Source of the DNA: Actinobacteria bacterium UBA5975
GTDB lineage: Bacteria > Actinomycetota > Actinomycetes > Nanopelagicales > Nanopelagicaceae
Direction: 5' to 3'
NCBI GenBank assembly: GCA_002430075.1
Contig: DJBN01000107.1
Coordinates: 3,524 to 18,046 of the forward strand
Length of the DNA: 14,523 bases
Below, piece after piece: positions 7,078-14,523 of this stretch. The notes beneath the pieces were generated by a model. It had not been told where the DNA came from, ran no database searches, and was given only the letters and a program-made list of their open reading frames with translations. Position 1 is the stretch's first letter. Each line of letters begins with the position of its first letter. The position numbers and the translations under genes are program-made.

Positions 7078-8189
7078 ACCGCGTAGCTATAACAAAGGCT
7101 AAACGCGTTGTTATCAAAATTGGCTCATCCTCTCTGACGGGTTCTGCAGGCTCTGCCTTAGACCCACATTCAGTCCAAAAAATCGTAGATCTTGCATGTT
7201 CGCTTACGCGCAATGGGACAGAGGTGGTCCTCGTTTCATCAGGTGCGATCGCTGCAGGTTTGGCGCCTCTGGGACTTTCGGTTCGCCCTAAGGATTTAGC
7301 AACTCAGCAAGCTGCTGCTTCCGTTGGACAAGGCTTACTCATCGCGCAATATGGTGAAAAGTTTCAGAAGCATGGAGTTCTTTCTTCGCAGGTACTTCTC
7401 ACAACTGAAGATATTGTTCGCCGTTCACATTATCAGAATGCACAACAGACGCTGACGAAGTTACTTTCTCTCGGCGTTGTTCCAATCATCAATGAGAATG
7501 ACACAGTTGGCACCCAGGAGATTCGATTCGGCGACAATGATCGCCTTGCAGCCCTTGTCGCACTTCTGGTTCATGCTGATCTTCTCGTTCTTGTCTCTGA
7601 TATCGATGCGCTCTACGACGCACCACCTACCAAATTAGGTGCTCAACCAATCCGCTATGTTAAAGAAATTTCCGATATTGATTCTGTAGCTCTCGGCGGA
7701 GCAGGCTCGGCAGGCGTTGGCAGTGGGGGAATGGTCACTAAAGTTGAAGCAGCACGCATTGCAACGAGCGCTGGCATCCCAATGCTTCTTACATCTCTTC
7801 ATGAATCTGGCCGTGCGCTGGCAGGAGAAGATCTAGGCACCTTCTTCGAAGCACATCACTCAAAAGCAAATTCGCGTCTACTCTGGCTTGCACACGCATC
7901 GACCCCACAAGGACGACTGATTCTCGATGATGGCGCCGTGATAGCAATTCTTGAACGAGGGGTCTCGTTACTACCTGCAGGAGTTACAGCAGTTGAAGGC
8001 AATTTCATCTCTGGAGACACCGTTGAACTGGCATCTGTAGCGGGCAAAGTTATAGCTCGCGGACTTGTGGCATTTGATTCAGATGAAATTCCACAGATGC
8101 TAGGCCGTTCCACAAAAGAACTTGCCGCTACCCTCGGCGCTGAATACGAGCGCGAGCTTGTACACCGAGATGATTTAGTTCTCCTATGA
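7074..8189 (+). CDS. proB: Glutamate 5-kinase
   Basis: This 371-residue enzyme phosphorylates the gamma-carboxyl of glutamate with ATP, the first and usually feedback-controlled step of proline synthesis. The amino-acid-kinase domain shows KIGSSSLTG (15-23), SSGAIAAG (55-62), NENDTV (140-145) and RFGDNDR (151-157). A C-terminal PUA domain (about 280-360) is present, as in E. coli ProB, so this is the long form. The start is a GTG overlapping the obgE stop. No strong Shine-Dalgarno precedes it, which fits translation by coupling. The stop overlaps the proA start (ATGA, 8186-8189). The next ATG lies far downstream, so the GTG is the natural start, and it gives an N terminus leading directly into the first strand of the kinase fold. 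Confidence 0.95.
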   Translation: MNRVAITKAKRVVIKIGSSSLTGSAGSALDPHSVQKIVDLACSLTRNGTEVVLVSSGAIAAGLAPLGLSVRPKDLATQQAAASVGQGLLIAQYGEKFQKHGVLSSQVLLTTEDIVRRSHYQNAQQTLTKLLSLGVVPIINENDTVGTQEIRFGDNDRLAALVALLVHADLLVLVSDIDALYDAPPTKLGAQPIRYVKEISDIDSVALGGAGSAGVGSGGMVTKVEAARIATSAGIPMLLTSLHESGRALAGEDLGTFFEAHHSKANSRLLWLAHASTPQGRLILDDGAVIAILERGVSLLPAGVTAVEGNFISGDTVELASVAGKVIARGLVAFDSDEIPQMLGRSTKELAATLGAEYERELVHRDDLVLL

Positions 8190-9454
8190 CAGCCGAGGCG
8201 GTAGTAGCTGAGTTAGCGCAGAAAGCGCGTAAAGCAGGGCGCACCTTGTCGACTTCTACTAGCGCCGAACGTAAAGCAGCACTCGAATTTATTGCCCAAG
8301 CGATTGAATCTTCCAGCGCTGAAATTCTTACAGCAAATGAAAGAGATATGGCTAGCGCGCGCAGAGAGAATATGCATCCGCAGATGCAAGATCGATTACT
8401 TCTAACACCAGAGCGAATTGCAGGAATTGCCTCGGGCGCGCGTCAGGTTGCAGCTCTTAATGATCCGCTGGGGCGCACACTCCGAGAATCCGTACTTCCT
8501 AATGGTTTAGAGCTCAAACAAATTTCTGTTCCATTCGGTGTTATCGGTATGGTGTATGAAGCTCGTCCTAATGTCACAGTCGATGCGGCAGTAATTTTGC
8601 TGGCATCTGGCAATGCTGCACTTTTACGTGGCTCATCAACTGCCCATCACAGCAATGAGATTTTCGTCAATGTCATGAAGAAAGCTCTTGAGAAAACCAA
8701 TATTTCTCCTGAAGTAATTCAGCTGGTTCCATCTGCGGACCGCGCAACTACGAAAGCCTTGCTCACAGCTCGCGGTCTCGTTGATTTAGTGATTCCTCGT
8801 GGAAGCGCCGCCCTTATCCGTATGGTCGTGGATGAAGCAACAGTTCCTACTATTGAAACTGGAGCTGGCGTCTGCCATGTCTATATCGATGAGTTTGCAG
8901 ATATTGCTAAGGCTCTACCCATTCTCATTAATTCTAAAACACATAGGCCAAGTGTTTGCAATGCTGCTGAAACCTTGTTGGTCCATAAATCAGTAGCTCC
9001 GACTTTCTTACCGATGGCCTTGAAGGCGCTGAAAGATGCTGGAGTAATACTGCATTCTGATGCCACGGCTCAGAAAGTGGCAGAAAAATTTACTATTGAA
9101 TCGACTTTGGCAACTGAAAGCAATTGGTCAACCGAATACGGCATACTTGAGATGAATGTTGCAGTTGTTGATTCACTCGATGCAGCCATTGACCACATTG
9201 CACAATACGGAACCAAGCACACAGAGGCGATAGTCACGGAAAATAAGGAGAATGCGGCGCGGTTTATTGCGCTCTCTGATTGTGCAGCCGTCATGGTCAA
9301 TACATCAACGCGCTTTACAGATGGAGAGCAGATGGGCTTTGGAGCAGAGATCGGAATCTCTAATCAGAAATTGCATGCACGAGGACCTATGGGGTTAGAG
9401 GCTATGACTACAACCACCTGGATTGTTACCGGCGACGGGCAGATTCGTTCCTGA
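8186..9454 (+). CDS. proA: Gamma-glutamyl phosphate reductase
   Basis: This 422-residue NADPH-dependent enzyme of the aldehyde dehydrogenase fold reduces gamma-glutamyl phosphate to glutamate semialdehyde, which cyclises on the way to proline. The catalytic cysteine is Cys258 in KTHRPSVCNA. Other family segments are GVIGMVYEARPNVT (118-131), the nucleotide-binding area around LASGNAALLRGSS (139-151), and the C-terminal GAEIGISNQKLHARGPMGLE (386-405). The length is normal. It takes the unstable product of ProB, so the four-base overlap with proB fits the need for matched amounts of the two enzymes. In many Actinobacteria nadD follows proA. Here gatC does, 37 bases later and from its own apparent promoter. 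Confidence 0.96.
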   Translation: MTAEAVVAELAQKARKAGRTLSTSTSAERKAALEFIAQAIESSSAEILTANERDMASARRENMHPQMQDRLLLTPERIAGIASGARQVAALNDPLGRTLRESVLPNGLELKQISVPFGVIGMVYEARPNVTVDAAVILLASGNAALLRGSSTAHHSNEIFVNVMKKALEKTNISPEVIQLVPSADRATTKALLTARGLVDLVIPRGSAALIRMVVDEATVPTIETGAGVCHVYIDEFADIAKALPILINSKTHRPSVCNAAETLLVHKSVAPTFLPMALKALKDAGVILHSDATAQKVAEKFTIESTLATESNWSTEYGILEMNVAVVDSLDAAIDHIAQYGTKHTEAIVTENKENAARFIALSDCAAVMVNTSTRFTDGEQMGFGAEIGISNQKLHARGPMGLEAMTTTTWIVTGDGQIRS

Positions 9455-9491
9455 TTCGGATATTTGAGCTAAATTTTATAGACTCACCCGC
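9455..9491 (+). promoter_or_regulatory. Leaderless promoter of gatCAB
   Basis: TAGACT (9479-9484) matches the actinobacterial TAnnnT -10 element and ends exactly 7 bases before the gatC ATG at 9492, so transcription should start at or next to the A of the start codon. A weak -35, TTCGGA (9455-9460), lies 18 bases upstream of it. No Shine-Dalgarno sequence precedes the ATG, consistent with a leaderless mRNA, which is common in Actinobacteria. Confidence 0.6.
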
Positions 9492-9791
9492 ATGAGCAGC
9501 CTCTCCCGCGACGACGTCGCAAAACTAGCAGGCCTTGCCCGCATCGAAATGACAGAGGCGGAACTCCTCGAACTATCCTCGCAATTCGGATTGATTCTTG
9601 ATGCAGTTGCTCGCGTTCAAGAGATGGATCTATCTGGTGTTAAGGCGACATCGCATCCACAACCACTTGAAAATATTGCTCGTGCAGATGAAGTTCTACC
9701 AAGCCTGTCACCAGAAGCTGCTTTGTCTGCAGCACCTGCCCAAGAAGATTCACGTTTCCGCGTTCCTCAAATCTTAGGTGAGGCAGAATGA
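9492..9791 (+). CDS. gatC: Asp-tRNA(Asn)/Glu-tRNA(Gln) amidotransferase subunit C
   Basis: This 99-residue small subunit wraps around GatA and stabilises the GatCAB complex. The N terminus [20 protein letters not shown], the [11 protein letters not shown] segment (56-66) and the terminal FRVPQILGE (89-97) are the GatC pattern, and the length is typical. The start codon has no Shine-Dalgarno but is preceded at the right distance by a -10 element, so it appears to be read from a leaderless transcript. Its stop overlaps the gatA start (ATGA, 9788-9791), which suggests coupled synthesis of the two subunits. Confidence 0.94.
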   Translation: MSSLSRDDVAKLAGLARIEMTEAELLELSSQFGLILDAVARVQEMDLSGVKATSHPQPLENIARADEVLPSLSPEAALSAAPAQEDSRFRVPQILGEAE

Positions 9792-11281
9792 TTCATAAGA
9801 GCGCAGCAGAGATGGCAAAAGCTCTGACCAATGGCGAGACCTCATCAGTTGAATTAACACAGCTACATCTAGATCGCATTGCAGCCGTTGACGGCGATGT
9901 AAAAGCATTTCTTCACGTTGATACGCAAGGCGCACTCGATCAAGCGAGGTCAGTTGATGAACGCCGCAAGAGCGGAGAGAAGCTCTCACCGCTTGCAGGT
10001 ATTCCGCTAGCTTTAAAGGATGTGCTGGCTCAGAAGGATGTACCTACAACTGCGGGTTCAAAGATTTTGCAGGGATGGCTTCCACCGTATGACTCAACAG
10101 TTGTCAGCAAATTAAAAGATGCTGGCATTGTGATCATGGGCAAGACCAATATGGATGAATTCGCTATGGGTTCTTCAACTGAAAACTCTGGCTACGGTCC
10201 AACATTTAACCCATGGGATTTAACTCGTACACCTGGCGGATCATCAGGTGGTTCTGCAGCGGCAGTTTCATCATTTGAAGCACCACTTGCAATTGGTTCA
10301 GATACCGGTGGTTCTATTCGCCAACCTGCAGCGCTTACGGGAATTGTTGGAGTGCGTCCAACTTACGGCGCAGTTTCTCGCTTCGGCCTCATTGCATATT
10401 CATCAAGCCTTGATCAAGCAGGGCCTTTTGGTCGAACCGTGCTCGACACAGCGCTACTCCATGAAGCAATGGCAGGTCATGATCCCAAGGATGCAACCAG
10501 TATTAACGCCCCAGTTCCTGCAGTAGTACACGCTGCAAAGAGCGGCGATGTTAAAGGGATGAAGATTGGCGTTATCAAGCAGTTGCAAGGCGAGGGATAT
10601 CAAAAGGGCGTGCAGGCTCGCTTTGATGAATCGCTGCAAGTGCTGGCATCCCTTGGCGCTGAAATCGTTGAAGTTGATTGCCCAAGTTTTGAGTATGCCT
10701 TAGCTGCCTATTACTTAATTGCACCATCTGAGTGTTCTTCAAACTTGGCGCGCTTCGATGCGATGCGTTATGGACTTCGGGTTGGCGATAAAGATGGAGC
10801 ATCTGCGGAAGCTGTTATGAGCGCTACGCGCGATGCTGGTTTTGGTCGCGAAGTAAAGCGCCGCATCATCCTTGGAACTTATGCGCTCTCATCTGGTTAT
10901 TACGATGCTTATTACGGCAGTGCGCAGAAGATTCGCACACTAATCATTGAAGATTATGCCAAGGCCTTTGCCAAGGCTGATGTATTAGTTTCACCAACTG
11001 CGCCGACGACGGCCTACAAGATCGGTGAAAAAGTAGACGATCCAATGGCGATGTACTTAGGAGATGTTGCAACAATTCCAGTGAACTTAGCTGGTATCTG
11101 CGGGATGTCGCTGCCCGCTGGCCTTGCCGATGAAGATAACTTGCCTGTTGGCTTCCAGATCATGGCACCTGCAATGCAGGATCAACGCTTATATCAAGCA
11201 GGTGCAGCTCTTGAAGCAGCGCTACTGACAAAGTGGGGCGCGCCCATTCTTAGCCAAGCCCCTGCGTTGAAGGGAGCGTAG
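9788..11281 (+). CDS. gatA: Asp-tRNA(Asn)/Glu-tRNA(Gln) amidotransferase subunit A (glutaminase)
   Basis: This 497-residue amidase-signature enzyme releases ammonia from glutamine and passes it to GatB to amidate mischarged Glu-tRNA(Gln) or Asp-tRNA(Asn). The Ser-cisSer-Lys triad is visible: Lys77 in LALKDVL, Ser152 in GGSSGGS and Ser176 in [12 protein letters not shown], in the same order and spacing as in characterised GatA proteins. The segment [17 protein letters not shown] (118-134) is also diagnostic and separates GatA from general amidases, as do its neighbours gatC and gatB. The start ATG overlaps the gatC stop. gatB follows two bases after the stop, with its Shine-Dalgarno (GGGAG, 11272-11276) inside the end of gatA. 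Confidence 0.96.
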   Translation: MIHKSAAEMAKALTNGETSSVELTQLHLDRIAAVDGDVKAFLHVDTQGALDQARSVDERRKSGEKLSPLAGIPLALKDVLAQKDVPTTAGSKILQGWLPPYDSTVVSKLKDAGIVIMGKTNMDEFAMGSSTENSGYGPTFNPWDLTRTPGGSSGGSAAAVSSFEAPLAIGSDTGGSIRQPAALTGIVGVRPTYGAVSRFGLIAYSSSLDQAGPFGRTVLDTALLHEAMAGHDPKDATSINAPVPAVVHAAKSGDVKGMKIGVIKQLQGEGYQKGVQARFDESLQVLASLGAEIVEVDCPSFEYALAAYYLIAPSECSSNLARFDAMRYGLRVGDKDGASAEAVMSATRDAGFGREVKRRIILGTYALSSGYYDAYYGSAQKIRTLIIEDYAKAFAKADVLVSPTAPTTAYKIGEKVDDPMAMYLGDVATIPVNLAGICGMSLPAGLADEDNLPVGFQIMAPAMQDQRLYQAGAALEAALLTKWGAPILSQAPALKGA

Positions 11282-11283
11282 TC

Positions 11284-12792
11284 ATGGCCCTTCCAACGTA
11301 TGACGAAGTAATTGCTAAATGGGATCCAGTCTTAGGTCTTGAAGTTCACGTTGAACTCAATACTAAGAGCAAGATGTTCTGCTCATGTGCCACAGAATTC
11401 GGTGCAGCTCCCAACACTCAGACATGTCCTGTCTGTTTAGCTCTTCCTGGCGCACTTCCAGTCGTCAATAAAAAGGCTATCGAATCAACAATTTTGATTG
11501 GCCTTGCACTTAATTGCAAGATTGCCCCGTACAGCCGCTTTGCGCGTAAGAATTACTTCTATCCAGATATGCCAAAGAATTTCCAGATTTCACAGTATGA
11601 CGAACCAATCTGTTTCGATGGATATGTAGATGTTGAGATTGAAACCGATGAAGGTCTCAAGCAGTTCCGTATCGAAGTTGAGCGCGTACATATGGAAGAG
11701 GACACCGGAAAGTCTCTGCATGTTGGCGGTGCTACCGGTCGAATTCACGGCGCAGATTATTCGCTCCTTGATTACAACCGAGCAGGTATTCCGCTTGTTG
11801 AGATCGTAACCAAGATTGTTCCTGGCACTGGAAAGTATGCACCAGAAGTGGCAAAGGCATACGTTGCCGAACTGCGCGATATTTTGCGTGGACTGAAAGT
11901 CTCAGATGTAAAGATGGAGCAAGGCTCCCTTCGCTGTGATGCCAATGTTTCCTTGAAGCCAATCGGTTCAGATGTGCTGGGTACGCGTTCTGAAACTAAG
12001 AATGTGAATTCGCTCCGTTCTGTAGAACGAGCAATTAGAGGCGAGATGATTCGCCATGCAGAACTATTAAATGAAGGCAAGAAGGTAAAGCAGGAGACTC
12101 GCCACTTCCAAGAAGATACTGGCTTGACCCGTTCTGGTCGTTCGAAAGAACAAGCCGAGGATTATCGCTACTTCCCAGATCCAGATTTAGTCCCTGTAAC
12201 ACCTGCGACCATCTGGATTGAAGAGCTTCGCGCGACGTTGCCAGAGCGCCCGTCACTTCGACGAAAGCGCATCAAGGAAGAGTGGAACGTACCCGATAAA
12301 GAGATGGCAGCGATGATCAACGCTGATGTTTTGGATATCGTTGAAGCAACAGTGCTCTTGGGCGCAGATCCAACGAAGGCGCGCACGTGGTGGCTAGGAG
12401 AAATTTCTCGTATCGCAAACGATCAAAATATTGCAATTACCGACCTTGCTATCACACCTAAAGATGTGGCAGAACTTGTCGCACTCGTTGCTAGCGGTGA
12501 ACTTACGGACAAACTTGCTCGTCAAGTTGTTGAAGGAGTTATTGCGGGCGAAGGTACTCCGTCAGAAGTTGTTGCACAGCGCGGAATCAAGGTAGTCAAC
12601 GATGATGGCGCGCTCATGGCGGCAATCGAAAAAGTTTGCGCAGAACAGGCAGAGACTGCCGAGAAAGTTCGTGGGGGACACCTGCCTGCTGCAGGTGCGC
12701 TCATTGGCGCAGTCATGAAAGAGACAAAGGGCCAAGCAGATGCGGCGCGAGTTCGCGAGCTTCTACTTGGCCACCTTGGTCAAGCTAACTAA
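11284..12792 (+). CDS. gatB: Asp-tRNA(Asn)/Glu-tRNA(Gln) amidotransferase subunit B (kinase/amidase)
   Basis: This 502-residue subunit binds the mischarged tRNA, activates the side-chain carboxyl with ATP and amidates it with ammonia from GatA. The N-terminal signature [16 protein letters not shown] (18-33) is present with a CxC and CxxC set (Cys33, Cys35, Cys48, Cys51) typical of the zinc site of many GatB proteins. [19 protein letters not shown] and [11 protein letters not shown] are further hallmarks. The C-terminal part from about residue 340 corresponds to the helical and YqeY-like tRNA-binding region. A complete gatCAB set implies that at least one of Gln-tRNA(Gln) or Asn-tRNA(Asn) is made by transamidation, probably Gln-tRNA as in other Actinobacteria. 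It ends 8 bases from the convergent exporter gene. Confidence 0.96.
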   Translation: MALPTYDEVIAKWDPVLGLEVHVELNTKSKMFCSCATEFGAAPNTQTCPVCLALPGALPVVNKKAIESTILIGLALNCKIAPYSRFARKNYFYPDMPKNFQISQYDEPICFDGYVDVEIETDEGLKQFRIEVERVHMEEDTGKSLHVGGATGRIHGADYSLLDYNRAGIPLVEIVTKIVPGTGKYAPEVAKAYVAELRDILRGLKVSDVKMEQGSLRCDANVSLKPIGSDVLGTRSETKNVNSLRSVERAIRGEMIRHAELLNEGKKVKQETRHFQEDTGLTRSGRSKEQAEDYRYFPDPDLVPVTPATIWIEELRATLPERPSLRRKRIKEEWNVPDKEMAAMINADVLDIVEATVLLGADPTKARTWWLGEISRIANDQNIAITDLAITPKDVAELVALVASGELTDKLARQVVEGVIAGEGTPSEVVAQRGIKVVNDDGALMAAIEKVCAEQAETAEKVRGGHLPAAGALIGAVMKETKGQADAARVRELLLGHLGQAN

Positions 12793-12810
12793 TTAACAAA
12801 TTAGTGGGCT
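12783..12810. terminator. Possible bidirectional hairpin at the gatB/exporter convergence
   Basis: ACTAATT (12788-12794) pairs with AATTAGT (12799-12805) around AACA. AGCT (12783-12786) pairs with GGCT (12807-12810), including a wobble pair, across one mismatch. The structure contains both stop codons. It is A/T-rich and has no T-run on either side, so it is a weak candidate for ending either transcript. Confidence 0.3.
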
Positions 12811-14264
12811 AATGCTCCTTCTGTCTCAACGAGTGACTCTTTGCCAATATTGATGAAGAAGAAGAGCACCACTGCCCCAACAAAGAGCAACACGGCGCTG
12901 ACTTTAAATGCCACGGTGAAACCATGAGTCATGGCAAACGGTTGAACCATTTTACCTAATTCGCTATTTGCTGTGGCGTAGGTAGTAGAAGCAGTTGCAG
13001 CCACTGTATTAAGGAGTGCAACTCCAAGCGATCCGCCGACCTGCTGAGATGTATTAAGCATCGCACTTGCAACTCCTGTGTCATGCGTTGAAACTGCATG
13101 CAGTGATGTTGAGGTCAACGGAATAAAGACAAGTGCCATACCGCTTGACATGATCAAGAGTGATGGCAAAACGTGTGTCACATAAGCAGTCTCGGGAGTA
13201 ATGCGGCTCAACATAAGGAGGCCGATTCCTGCAGCAATAAGCCCTGGAACCATGAGTGGACGGGGACCGATCTTTGGAAGCAATTGAGAAGCAACTCCAG
13301 CAAAGACAATGATGCCTGCGGTAAATGGCAAGAATGCGAATCCTGATTTCAGTGGGCTATAACCAAGCACTACTTGGAGATAGAGACCAAGGAAGAGGAA
13401 CATTGAAAAAAGCCCTGCACCGACAACGAGTGAACCAAGGTATGACCCACCACGGTTGCGCTCTGTGATCACGCGAAGGGGCATCAATGGATTTGCAACC
13501 TTTGACTCGATCAAGACAAATGCAACCAGAAGAGCGATAGCTGCCAACAAGAATGAAACCGTTACCGAGTTCGACCAGCCCTTTGTAGCTGCTTGATTGA
13601 AGCCATAGGTAAGTGCAAATAAACCAGAAGTAGCGGTAAGGACTCCAGGAATATCATAGGTGTTCTTACCTTCAGCTTTTGATTCGTGAACAAATTTAGT
13701 GGCAAAGATTGCAGCAACGATAGCGATCGGAACATTAACGCCAAGGCACCAGCGCCATGAAGCGTATTCAGTCAACGTTCCGCCCATAATCAAACCGATT
13801 GCAGCTCCACCACCGGAGATAGCACCGATGACTCCAAATGCTTTCGCTCTCTCCTGCGGAACTGTAAATGTCACAGAGATAATCGCTAGCGCCGTTGGTG
13901 CAAGAAGGGCTGCAAAGACCCCCTGCAGTGCTCGGGATGCAAAGAGAAGACCTTGAGTCGAGGCAATCCCACCTAACGCTGAAGCACCGGCGAAGCCAAT
14001 TAAGCCGATCAGAAAGATCTTCTTGCGCCCCATGTAATCACCGATACGGCCACCTAAAAGGAGAAGAGACCCAAATGCCAATGTGTATGCAGTGATAACC
14101 CATTGTTGATTTGCATCACTAATTCCAAGATCAATTTTTGCCCTTGGAATAGCAATATTCATAATGGAGCTATCAAGAACAATCATTAACTGGGCTATCG
14201 CAACAACAAAGAGGGTGCGCCATCGGGTTGGGTCTAAAATCTGCTTATCTGCTTGCATTGACAC
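12801..14264 (-). CDS. MFS drug/solute exporter of the DHA2 (EmrB/QacA-like, 14-helix) type
   Basis: This 487-residue inner-membrane protein is predicted to export small molecules by proton antiport. It has about 14 hydrophobic segments. Motifs: LDSSIMNIAIP at 30-40 (motif D-like), GGRIGDYMGRKK at 71-82 (motif A), and a glycine-rich motif C region GGGAAIGLIMGGTLTEYASW at 151-170, followed by RW and an Asn at 177. The usual Pro of motif C (GP) is replaced by Gly at 161-162, so substrate or coupling may differ from classical antibiotic exporters. The substrate cannot be read from sequence. The start is GTG at 14264, chosen because AAGGAG lies 8 bases upstream. An ATG at 14258 would have 14-base spacing. 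It is the only minus-strand gene, sitting between gatB and ilvD, and looks accessory. No regulator gene adjoins it. Confidence 0.88.
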   Translation of the reverse strand: MSMQADKQILDPTRWRTLFVVAIAQLMIVLDSSIMNIAIPRAKIDLGISDANQQWVITAYTLAFGSLLLLGGRIGDYMGRKKIFLIGLIGFAGASALGGIASTQGLLFASRALQGVFAALLAPTALAIISVTFTVPQERAKAFGVIGAISGGGAAIGLIMGGTLTEYASWRWCLGVNVPIAIVAAIFATKFVHESKAEGKNTYDIPGVLTATSGLFALTYGFNQAATKGWSNSVTVSFLLAAIALLVAFVLIESKVANPLMPLRVITERNRGGSYLGSLVVGAGLFSMFLFLGLYLQVVLGYSPLKSGFAFLPFTAGIIVFAGVASQLLPKIGPRPLMVPGLIAAGIGLLMLSRITPETAYVTHVLPSLLIMSSGMALVFIPLTSTSLHAVSTHDTGVASAMLNTSQQVGGSLGVALLNTVAATASTTYATANSELGKMVQPFAMTHGFTVAFKVSAVLLFVGAVVLFFFINIGKESLVETEGALAH

Positions 14265-14278
14265 AGGAGTGTCTCCTT
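14260..14278 (-). promoter_or_regulatory. Exporter ribosome-binding site within two competing hairpins
   Basis: On the minus strand the Shine-Dalgarno AAGGAG occupies 14278-14273, 8 bases before the GTG start. AGGAG/CTCCT (14277-14273 with 14269-14265) forms a five-pair stem around ACA that hides the Shine-Dalgarno. GACAC/GTGTC (14273-14269 with 14264-14260) forms an alternative stem that contains the start codon. The two share 14273-14269 and cannot form together. The stems are short, so any regulatory meaning is uncertain. Confidence 0.45.
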
Positions 14279-14344
14279 CTGTTAGTGTATTTTTGATTAG
14301 GTATTAGTCAGCTCAAATGGCGGATGTAAGGATAGAATTCTCTC
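14265..14344. promoter_or_regulatory. Divergent promoter region between the exporter and ilvD
   Basis: Plus strand: TAGAAT (14333-14338) fits the TAnnnT -10 element and ends 6 bases before the ilvD ATG, placing the transcript start at the start codon (leaderless). The -35 region is poor. An AAGGA at 14328-14332 is 12 bases from the ATG, too far for a normal Shine-Dalgarno. Minus strand: TACACT (14289-14284) with a CTGACT-like -35 16 bases upstream is one candidate for the exporter, though its leader would be very short. The plus strand also carries repeated TTAG units (14282-14306) of unknown meaning. Confidence 0.45.
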
Positions 14345-14523
14345 ATGTCGAAGATGAAACCGCGCTCTGGCCTTGTCACAGATGGGCTAGAGCGTGCTCC
14401 AGCTCGCGGAATGCTCCGTGCAGTGGGGATGGGAGATGAAGATTGGATTAAACCTCAGATTGGTATCGCATCTTCGTGGAATGAAATCACACCGTGCAAT
14501 CTCTCACTCGACCGTCTTGCAAA
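14345..14523 (+). CDS. ilvD: Dihydroxy-acid dehydratase, 3'-truncated by the window edge
   Basis: This is the first 59 codons of an iron-sulfur dehydratase that converts 2,3-dihydroxy acids to 2-keto acids in valine, leucine and isoleucine synthesis. The N-terminal sequence contains [19 protein letters not shown] (11-29), [19 protein letters not shown] (37-55) and the start of LDRLA. The Cys in TPCN corresponds to a cluster ligand of the IlvD/Edd family. The start ATG at 14345 follows a -10 element at the distance expected for a leaderless mRNA. A second in-frame ATG at 14354 is possible. IlvD genes near gatB are seen in other Actinobacteria. Here the exporter separates them. Confidence 0.93.
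   Translation, partial: MSKMKPRSGLVTDGLERAPARGMLRAVGMGDEDWIKPQIGIASSWNEITPCNLSLDRLA

Noticed and set aside
13699-13956. 85-codon plus-strand frame opposite the exporter
   Set aside because: It is antisense to well-supported transmembrane coding sequence, with no ribosome-binding site and no known family.

Overview
This window is a housekeeping stretch of an actinobacterial chromosome. The actinobacterial assignment rests on gene order: rodA, an RNase E/G gene, rplU, rpmA, obgE, proB and proA, then gatCAB with ilvD nearby. The RNase has a long, charged N-terminal extension ahead of its S1 domain, as actinobacterial homologues do. The base composition is moderate (about half G+C by eye) rather than GC-rich, spacers are short, and several genes overlap by 4 bases. 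This fits a streamlined aquatic lineage such as the acI group (Nanopelagicales, Planktophila-like). That placement is inference from overall character, with no marker search behind it.

Layout. (1) Positions 1-2338, plus strand: the 3' part of a penicillin-binding protein 2 gene (mrdA) overlapping rodA, the transpeptidase and glycosyltransferase pair of cell-wall elongation. (2) Positions 2339-2543: a 205-base gap with a strong RNA-type hairpin just before the RNase start. (3) Positions 2544-5512: RNase E/G, then a candidate promoter with an embedded dyad, then ribosomal proteins L21 and L27, closed by a textbook rho-independent terminator. (4) Positions 5563-9454: GTPase Obg, then glutamate 5-kinase and gamma-glutamyl phosphate reductase (proline synthesis), joined by GTGA and ATGA overlaps. 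(5) Positions 9492-12792: gatC, gatA, gatB for the tRNA-dependent amidotransferase. gatC has an actinobacterial -10 element placed exactly as for a leaderless mRNA. (6) Positions 12801-14264, minus strand: a 14-helix MFS (DHA2-type) exporter converging on gatB. (7) Positions 14345-14523, plus strand: the 5' end of ilvD (branched-chain amino acid synthesis), divergent from the exporter and apparently also leaderless.

The genes cover growth functions: wall elongation, RNA processing, ribosome parts and assembly, proline synthesis and correct charging of tRNA-Gln/tRNA-Asn. The exporter is the only accessory-looking gene. I found no RNA gene, mobile element, CRISPR array or defence system, and no convincing novel multi-gene system. 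The points most worth a second look are regulatory: the RNase leader hairpin with its overlapping 12-codon reading frame, the two leaderless promoters, the dyad inside the rplU promoter, and two mutually exclusive hairpins over the exporter start.
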